From Alphaproteobacteria bacterium (GTDB lineage: Bacteria > Pseudomonadota > Alphaproteobacteria > UBA8366), in contig JAOTYV010000203.1 in the NCBI GenBank assembly GCA_029861675.1, forward strand, positions 1 through 8,813: DNA of 8,813 bases. Reading direction: 5' to 3'. Under the pieces are notes generated by a model, which did not search any database, had not been told where the DNA came from, and worked only from the letters and a program-made list of their open reading frames with translations. The position numbers were made by a program, and so were the translations under genes. This document shows positions 4,577 to 8,813 of the stretch, in pieces (the first letter of the stretch is position 1; each line of letters opens with the position of its first letter).

Positions 4577-6130
4577 ATGTCCGACACATCCCTCCCCCCG
4601 AAAAGCGTGAGCGAATTCGACGAAACATTCGACATCGTCGTGGTCGGGTTCGGCTATGCCGGCGGCGTCGCCGCGATCGACGCGCATGACGCGGGCGCCA
4701 AGGTGCTGTTGGTGGAGAAGATGAAGACGCCGGGCGGTATTTCAATTTGCGCCGGCGGCGGCATCCGGCTGGCCAAGAACCGCGAGGCGGCGCTGTCCTA
4801 TTTCGAAGGGACCAATGACGGCACCACGCCGCGCGCGGTGCATGAAGCCTTCGTCGACGAAATGATGGGGCTGGACGATTACGTGCACACGCTTGCCGAA
4901 GTAAACCGCGGTAAGACCGTCACCATCGACCGGCAGGGCAATTACCCCTATCCGGGGCATGACGAATTGTACTTCCTCGAGATCGGCGATATTCCCGGCT
5001 TCGACAGCGATGCGACATATCCGAGCGCGCGGTCGCACCGCAACGGCACCAAGCTGTTCAAGGTGTTGGATGACAATATCGCGAAGCGCGGGATCGAGGT
5101 TCGGCTCGGCACGCCGGCGGTTCGGCTGATCACCGGCGGCGACGGCGAAATCCGCGGCATCTGGGTGGATGGCGCGGACGGACGCAAGGCGATCAAGGCA
5201 CGGCGCGGCGTGATCCTGGCCTGCGGCGGGTTCGAGGCCAATTACGAGATGCAGCGCCAATACTGGCAGGTTAATCCGGTTATTTCAGCGGCCTTCCGCG
5301 GCAACACCGGCGACGGCATCCGCATGGCGCTCGACGTGGGCGCGGACCTTTGGCACATGTGGCACTATCACGGCTCCTACGGTTTCCGCCACCCGGATCC
5401 GGACTATCCTTTCGGCATCCGGGTCAAGCGCCTGCCCGACTGGACGCCGACGGTACGCGAGCCGGATGCGCCCATGGCCTGGATCCTGGTCGACAAGAAG
5501 GGCCGGCGCTTCATGAACGAATACGCCCCCTACGCGCAGGATACGGGGCACCGGCCACTCGACAATTATGATACGGCGGCCATGGAGTTTCCCTATGTGC
5601 CCTGCCACATGGTCGTCGATGAGGAAGGCCGGAAACTCTATCCGCTCGGCACCACGATCTTCAACGACAGCGAGATCGAACCCTATTTCTGGAGCGCGGA
5701 TAACCTGAAAGAGGTGCAGAACGGCCTTTTGAAGAAGGCGGATACGATCGACGAACTGGCCGGGCACCTCGACTGCGATCCGAAGACGCTCGCCGCGACG
5801 ATCGACCGTTGGAACGCCGCCTGCGCGGCAAGCACCGATGCGGATCACGGACGCAGCCCCAAGACCATGGTGCCGATCAAATCGCCGCCCTATTACACCG
5901 GCGAAATCTGGCCGGTGGTTTCGAACACCCAAGGCGGCCCGGTGCATGACGGGACCTACCGCGTGCTCAATCCGTTCGGCGAGGCGATCCCGCGCCTGTT
6001 CGAAGCGGGCGAATGCGGAGGAATTTGGGGATGGCTGTATGCCGGTGGCGCCAATCTGACCGAATGTTTCGTCGGCGGACGCATCGCCGGCCGCGAGGCC
6101 GCGGCTCTCAGCCCATGGGACGCGGGCTAG
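4577..6130 (+). CDS. FAD-binding oxidoreductase, fumarate reductase/KstD-like flavoprotein
   Basis: A 517-residue soluble protein. The Rossmann dinucleotide motif VVVGFGYAGGVAA (21-33) with a ribose-binding Glu47 (VLLVEK) opens an FAD_binding_2 fold. Later family signatures are RGVILACGGFEAN (210-222), GNTGDGIRMALDVGADLW (242-259), VSNTQGGPVHD (448-458) and the C-terminal flavin clamp LFEAGECGGIWGWLYAGGANL (about 474-494) before GRIAGREAA. This is the architecture of fumarate reductase, urocanate reductase and 3-ketosteroid dehydrogenase relatives. No signal peptide, haem or FMN domain is present, so it is probably cytoplasmic and takes or gives electrons to an unknown partner. The substrate cannot be named. 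The start at 4577 is chosen from where homologous sequence seems to begin and from the promoter candidate; 4565 is also possible, and neither has a clear Shine-Dalgarno sequence. Confidence 0.88.
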   Translation: MSDTSLPPKSVSEFDETFDIVVVGFGYAGGVAAIDAHDAGAKVLLVEKMKTPGGISICAGGGIRLAKNREAALSYFEGTNDGTTPRAVHEAFVDEMMGLDDYVHTLAEVNRGKTVTIDRQGNYPYPGHDELYFLEIGDIPGFDSDATYPSARSHRNGTKLFKVLDDNIAKRGIEVRLGTPAVRLITGGDGEIRGIWVDGADGRKAIKARRGVILACGGFEANYEMQRQYWQVNPVISAAFRGNTGDGIRMALDVGADLWHMWHYHGSYGFRHPDPDYPFGIRVKRLPDWTPTVREPDAPMAWILVDKKGRRFMNEYAPYAQDTGHRPLDNYDTAAMEFPYVPCHMVVDEEGRKLYPLGTTIFNDSEIEPYFWSADNLKEVQNGLLKKADTIDELAGHLDCDPKTLAATIDRWNAACAASTDADHGRSPKTMVPIKSPPYYTGEIWPVVSNTQGGPVHDGTYRVLNPFGEAIPRLFEAGECGGIWGWLYAGGANLTECFVGGRIAGREAAALSPWDAG

Positions 6131-6254
6131 AAGCGGCCGGTTCGTCGACCTAATAAAAATTTACGGGCCGGTGGTTTCCGCCCATGTGGTTTGGATTAGG
6201 CACGCGCACCACCTATCCGCGGTGGATCGCCGCCAATAGCACTCTGACAAGCGC
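6131..6254. other. Convergent intergenic region, no gene seen
   Basis: This spacer lies between the 3' ends of the plus-strand flavoprotein and the minus-strand small membrane protein. It holds an inverted repeat, CCACC (6209-6213) and GGTGG (6221-6225), with a 7-nt loop and no T-tract on either side, so termination here is not convincingly explained. An AT-rich run (TAATAAAAATTTA) lies at 6152-6164. Confidence 0.4.
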
Positions 6255-6455
6255 CTAGCTGCGTAACCGGAATGCGATGACCTTTGCACCGTCCCGGTAG
6301 AGCGGACTGCGATTTCGCACCGTCATTTCCCACTGCCTGCGGCGCTCGTACCGGCGGTGTTCCATCCAGACGAACACGATCGTCATGCAGAGAACTCCAG
6401 CAAACAGCACGATGAAATTTATGTAGTCGTTAAGCCCTGCGTCCCAATACACCAT
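6255..6455 (-). CDS. Small single-pass membrane protein (66 aa), unknown function
   Basis: The protein starts MVYWDAGLNDY and has one hydrophobic helix (about 11-30, YINFIVLFAGVLCMTIVFVW). A strongly basic, arginine-rich tail follows (MEHRRYERRRQWEMTVRNRS and on to AFRLRS). The charge bias predicts the N-terminus outside and the tail in the cytoplasm. A good ribosome site, GAGGG (complement of 6466-6470), lies 10 nt before the ATG, which is the main argument that the gene is real. No known family is recognised. It may be an independent short gene downstream of the dioxygenase gene, separated by 229 nt that carry two inverted repeats and a candidate promoter. Confidence 0.62.
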   Translation of the reverse strand: MVYWDAGLNDYINFIVLFAGVLCMTIVFVWMEHRRYERRRQWEMTVRNRSPLYRDGAKVIAFRLRS

Positions 6456-6663
6456 AGAATGGCTACCCTCGTTTGAGTTTAACGGCCTCCCATCTCAAAC
6501 GGCTCGAATAACACGGCTATCGGAGCTTTTTGCACCCTCTCCGATTGCTCACCTAACCGGGTACACCCTTAGTGGTAACCCTGTCAATGGAGACTTCACC
6601 GAATATGGCGGATATCACAACATTGCCCAATTTTGGCCGTTTTCCAAGGTAATACGGCACTCT
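6456..6663 (-). promoter_or_regulatory. Leader/promoter region of the small membrane protein
   Basis: Read on the minus strand, a perfect TTGACA (complement of 6582-6587) is followed 16 nt later by a weak TGTACC box (complement of 6560-6565), a possible promoter. The transcript would then contain two inverted repeats. One is ATCGGAG/CTCCGAT (6519-6525 with 6539-6545, 13-nt loop). The other is CGTTTGAG/CTCAAACG (6470-6477 with 6494-6501, 16-nt loop). The second repeat shares base 6470 with the GAGGG ribosome site, so folding could affect translation. The repeats are seen directly; the function is inferred. Confidence 0.35.
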
Positions 6664-6703
6664 TTCACGCCGAATGCGGCATCTTCACGCTGAATGCGGC
6701 ATC
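6664..6703. repeat. 20-bp tandem duplication at the 3' end of the dioxygenase gene
   Basis: Two adjacent 20-bp units (6664-6683 and 6684-6703) differ at one base (C6671 against T6691). The unit contains GCCGAATGCGGC or GCTGAATGCGGC. The right copy encodes the last residues of the dioxygenase (MPHSA) and its stop; the left copy repeats the same codons and stop just beyond it, in another frame because 20 is not a multiple of 3. Confidence 0.9.
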
Positions 6704-7575
6704 GGCCCCCTGACCGTCGTGCGCTGCATATGCCGGCGTTGCGGCAGCCAATAATCGTCGACCGCAAAATGCTGCGTCTGAATATTGTCCCAGATCAACA
6801 GGTCGCCGGCGCGCCAACGATGGGTATACACGAACGCCGGTTTGACGATGTGCGCGCACAGCTCATCCACGAGCGTTTGACTTTCCGCCTCGGGCAGCTC
6901 GACGATCCGTTCCGTCGTTCCGTGGTTCACGAACAGGATCGGCGCGCCGGTGCGCGGGTGGGCAATCACCACCGGATGCGTGGCCGGCGGCACCTTGCGT
7001 TTCTGCTCTTCGCTCAGCGGCTTCAGCCCTTGGCGGCCCGGTTTGCTCTTGGCGACAATCTTGTCGTAAATCGCCTTGTAACTATGCACCCCCGTCAGCC
7101 CTTTAAGCCTTTCCTTCAATTCGTCGTCCAAGGCCGCGTAGGCTATCGTCGCATTGGCGAACATCGTCGCGCCCAGCGGATTGCCCGCCGCATCATGCGG
7201 CACCTCGACCGCGTGCAGCAGCGAACACCGGCTCGGCGCCTGCATATAGGACAAATCCGTGTGCCAGACCCGGCCCGCCTCGGCGAGCCCCTTCGCCTTG
7301 CCCTCCTCGTTGAGGCAGTTGGAAACGCAATAGATCTCGGGATGCCCCTCGAGGTTGAAGCTCGACTGCACATGCACCTCCAACTCGCCGAAATGGGCGC
7401 TGAACGCCACATGCTGCGCCGGGGTCATCGCCTGCTGTTCGCGAATGCAGACCACACCGTGCGCGTGCAGCGCCGCTTCGATCTCGGCGAAGGTTTCCGG
7501 ATCGACCGACTGTCGCAGGTCGAGACCTGTGATCTCCACGCCGAAGGGTCCGGGTAACCGATTGATTGAGAGCAT
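6685..7575 (-). CDS. TauD/TfdA-family Fe(II)/2-oxoglutarate dioxygenase
   Basis: A 296-residue enzyme of the usual family length. ATG at 7575 is chosen because GGGAGGA (complement of 7582-7588) lies 6 nt upstream; an in-frame GTG at 7593 would swallow that ribosome site. The iron-binding facial triad is visible: His105 and Asp107 (VWHTDLSY) and His269 (WDNIQTQHFAVDDY). Arginines at 280, 281 and 285 (QRRHMQRTTV) supply the 2-oxoglutarate carboxylate contact. The N-terminus (FGVEITGLDLRQSVDPETFA) is typical for TauD/TfdA. These enzymes hydroxylate substrates such as taurine or aryloxyacetates using O2 and 2-oxoglutarate; the substrate here is unknown. It is the third gene of a probable minus-strand unit, 87 nt after the amidohydrolase stop. 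Its stop codon lies in a 20-bp tandem duplication. Confidence 0.93.
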   Translation of the reverse strand: MLSINRLPGPFGVEITGLDLRQSVDPETFAEIEAALHAHGVVCIREQQAMTPAQHVAFSAHFGELEVHVQSSFNLEGHPEIYCVSNCLNEEGKAKGLAEAGRVWHTDLSYMQAPSRCSLLHAVEVPHDAAGNPLGATMFANATIAYAALDDELKERLKGLTGVHSYKAIYDKIVAKSKPGRQGLKPLSEEQKRKVPPATHPVVIAHPRTGAPILFVNHGTTERIVELPEAESQTLVDELCAHIVKPAFVYTHRWRAGDLLIWDNIQTQHFAVDDYWLPQRRHMQRTTVRGPMPHSA

Positions 7576-7662
7576 GCTCTGTCCTCCCAGCACACCTGGT
7601 TAAGGGTATCCACTATCGCATTATCGCGCCCCACCGGGAACGCCAGACGGATGCAGAGCAGG

Positions 7663-8502
7663 TCACTGCTTCGGCGTCCAGTTGTAGAGTCGCTGCAGCG
7701 TACCGCCCATGAGCGCCTCCCTTTCGGCGTCCGACAGACGGTTGGTGATCCGGAACGGCTCCACGCCCTGCTGATAGGTCACCACATTGATGGCCCGTGT
7801 CCAGTCGGTGCCCCACATGCAACGGTCAAAGCCGAAGGCGTCGAAAACCCGGCGGAGCGGGTCCCACAGATCGTCATAGGGAAAGGGTGCGCGAGACATG
7901 GTACAGGCGCCGCTAACCTTCACCGCGACATTCTCAAAAGAAGCAAGCTTGAGCAGCGACGGGAGCTCCGCAAACGGCTCCGGCGGCGCCGGCGGCACGC
8001 GCGGCTGGAACAGGCCGAGATGGTCGACGACAATCCGCGTTTCGCCGTTCCGTGCCGCCAGGGCGGCGACCTGCGCCAGGCGGTTCTTGCAGGAGAGATT
8101 GACCGGCAGTCCATGGCGGCCGGCGGCGGCGAATATGCGATTTGTGCCCGGATCGTCCGGATCGTCCGGTGCGGTTTGGGTCAACATGATGCGCACCCCG
8201 ACCGCACCTTCGGTCTTTGCCCAATCGGCGATCGTCTCCGCCGCGGCCGGATCGGCCGGGTCGATCGGTTTGACCAGCGCGAAGCGGTCGGGGTATGCCG
8301 CCCGGACCGAGATCGCGTAGCTGGCGTCATAGCGGTACATGGTCCAGGCCGATACCAGGATGGCGGCGTCGACGCCCACCGCATCCATTGCGGATATCAT
8401 ATCGTCGCCCGTTACCTCCGGCGGCCCGGCGAGAACATTGGTCCACGGCCGTCCGGGATGATCCCGCTCATAGGTGTGTACCTGCGCGTCGATGGTCAGC
8501 AT
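7663..8502 (-). CDS. Amidohydrolase_2 family TIM-barrel hydrolase
   Basis: A 279-residue protein starting MLTIDAQVHTYERDHPGRPW at 8502, with purine-rich GGGAAGAGAGA just upstream. Upstream in-frame codons to 8592 do not look like family sequence. Landmarks of the Amidohydrolase_2 superfamily: strand 1 DAQVH (residues 5-9), EGAVGVRIML (98-106), strand VVDHLG (158-163, His161) and MWGTDWTR (229-236, Asp233). In the first motif the usual HxH reads Q7-V-H9, so one metal ligand is replaced; this QVH variant is recurrent in the family and may mean weak or no metal dependence. Relatives hydrolyse lactones or decarboxylate aromatic acids. It lies between RidA and the dioxygenase on the same strand, suggesting a shared catabolic route. 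A 9-bp in-frame tandem repeat encodes DDPDDP (about 113-118). Confidence 0.9.
   Translation of the reverse strand: MLTIDAQVHTYERDHPGRPWTNVLAGPPEVTGDDMISAMDAVGVDAAILVSAWTMYRYDASYAISVRAAYPDRFALVKPIDPADPAAAETIADWAKTEGAVGVRIMLTQTAPDDPDDPGTNRIFAAAGRHGLPVNLSCKNRLAQVAALAARNGETRIVVDHLGLFQPRVPPAPPEPFAELPSLLKLASFENVAVKVSGACTMSRAPFPYDDLWDPLRRVFDAFGFDRCMWGTDWTRAINVVTYQQGVEPFRITNRLSDAEREALMGGTLQRLYNWTPKQ
8150..8167. repeat. 9-bp tandem repeat inside the amidohydrolase gene
   Basis: GGATCGTCC occurs twice back to back (8150-8158, 8159-8167). On the coding strand it gives two in-frame DDP units in a loop after RIMLTQTAP. It probably reflects slippage and leaves the reading frame intact. Confidence 0.8.
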
Positions 8503-8607
8503 TTCGTCTCTCTTCCCGGGCTTTGGAATAGGTCGGAAGTCTGGCGCACGGATGATCCCTTCATTGAACCGGCCTGAACCAATTCGCCGCACCCGGACGC
8601 CGACGAC

Positions 8608-8811
8608 CTAATTCGCCGCCATTATCATGATCTCGACCTTCCAGTCGGGCGCGGCAAGCGCGCTGCACAGGCCGGCGCGGACCGGCGGGTTGGCCGGATC
8701 GATCCAGGCATCCCAGACTTCGTTCATCGCCGCAAAATTGCGCATGTCGGTGACCCAGAGCTGCGCCCACAGGAGTTTCGATTTGTCGCTGCCGCATTCG
8801 GCAAGCAGTTT
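8608..8811 (-). CDS. RidA (YjgF/YER057c/UK114) family protein, C-terminal part
   Basis: Sixty-seven C-terminal codons enter from the right edge and end at TAG (complement of 8608-8610); the start lies outside the window. The sequence KLLAECGSDKSKLLWAQLWV, TDMRNFAAMNEVWDAWIDP, NPPVRAGLCSALAAPDWKVE, IMIMAAN follows the family pattern: an 'AEAGSDKS..'-like helix, D(I/M)R.F.AMN..W..W.D, then PPVRA with the conserved substrate-carboxylate-binding Arg and a final beta strand. RidA-family members hydrolyse reactive enamine/imine intermediates released by PLP enzymes or oxidases. The spacing to the amidohydrolase (105 nt) is compatible with one transcript. This is probably one of the catabolic-cluster subfamilies rather than housekeeping RidA, but the missing N-terminus prevents a firm call. 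Confidence 0.9.
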   Translation of the reverse strand, partial: KLLAECGSDKSKLLWAQLWVTDMRNFAAMNEVWDAWIDPANPPVRAGLCSALAAPDWKVEIMIMAAN

Positions 8812-8813
8812 GT

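Noticed and set aside
6209..6225. CCACC/GGTGG hairpin between convergent genes as a bidirectional terminator
   Set aside because: Only five pairs and no T-rich tail on either strand, so termination is not supported.
6694..7557. Plus-strand 287-codon frame opposite the dioxygenase
   Set aside because: The minus strand carries the complete facial triad of a TauD enzyme with a good ribosome site. The plus frame is an antisense shadow.
7651..8577. Plus-strand 308-codon frame opposite the amidohydrolase
   Set aside because: Same reason: the minus strand has clear family motifs, while the plus frame shows none.
8791..8802. GCCGCATTCGGC, the same 12-mer (inverted) as in the dioxygenase-end repeat, with a partial copy at 2529-2539
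   Set aside because: Several shared 12-mers are expected by chance in a window this size, and this copy lies within the RidA coding sequence. Not evidence of a dispersed repeat family.

Overview
The window is GC-rich chromosomal DNA whose gene content looks alphaproteobacterial, probably a free-living, metabolically versatile, respiring bacterium. The supporting genes are a Tat-exported dienelactone hydrolase, an ECF sigma/anti-sigma pair of a proteobacterial type, cytochrome c', and TauD, amidohydrolase and RidA catabolic genes. This placement is an inference from gene types and codon use; no rRNA or other phylogenetic marker is present. I saw no tRNA, rRNA, CRISPR array, insertion sequence or phage gene.

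Layout, left to right. (1) Positions 1-447, minus strand: the N-terminal part of a Tat-exported dienelactone hydrolase-family protein, running off the left edge. It is divergent from (2) a plus-strand block at 601-3215: a small secreted monohaem c-type cytochrome, an ECF sigma factor overlapping its membrane-bound anti-sigma factor by ATGA, and a cytochrome c'. (3) 3216-3440: a strongly structured intergenic stretch with several consecutive hairpins. (4) 3441-4412: a secreted UlaG-like metallo-beta-lactamase-fold hydrolase, closed by a clear intrinsic terminator. (5) 4577-6130: a soluble FAD-binding, fumarate-reductase-like flavoprotein with its own promoter candidate. (6) Minus strand from the right edge leftwards: a RidA-family protein (partial), an Amidohydrolase_2 family hydrolase, a TauD/TfdA Fe(II)/2-oxoglutarate dioxygenase, and a 66-residue single-pass membrane protein.

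How the genes may work together (inference). The sigma/anti-sigma pair lies between two exported c-type cytochromes, one of them the gas-binding cytochrome c' type. This suggests an envelope or redox/nitrosative stress module in which the anti-sigma factor senses a periplasmic state. The right-hand minus-strand genes look like a small catabolic operon: a dioxygenase opens or trims a substrate, an amidohydrolase cleaves a product, and RidA removes reactive enamine/imine intermediates. The substrate cannot be deduced.

The least explained content is non-coding. The cytochrome c' gene has a leader of about 150 nt that can form mutually exclusive helices plus a hairpin directly abutting its Shine-Dalgarno sequence. 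The next intergenic region packs three hairpins into about 130 nt with no U-tract. These are the best candidates for an undescribed RNA element, but they rest on base pairing found by eye in a single sequence.
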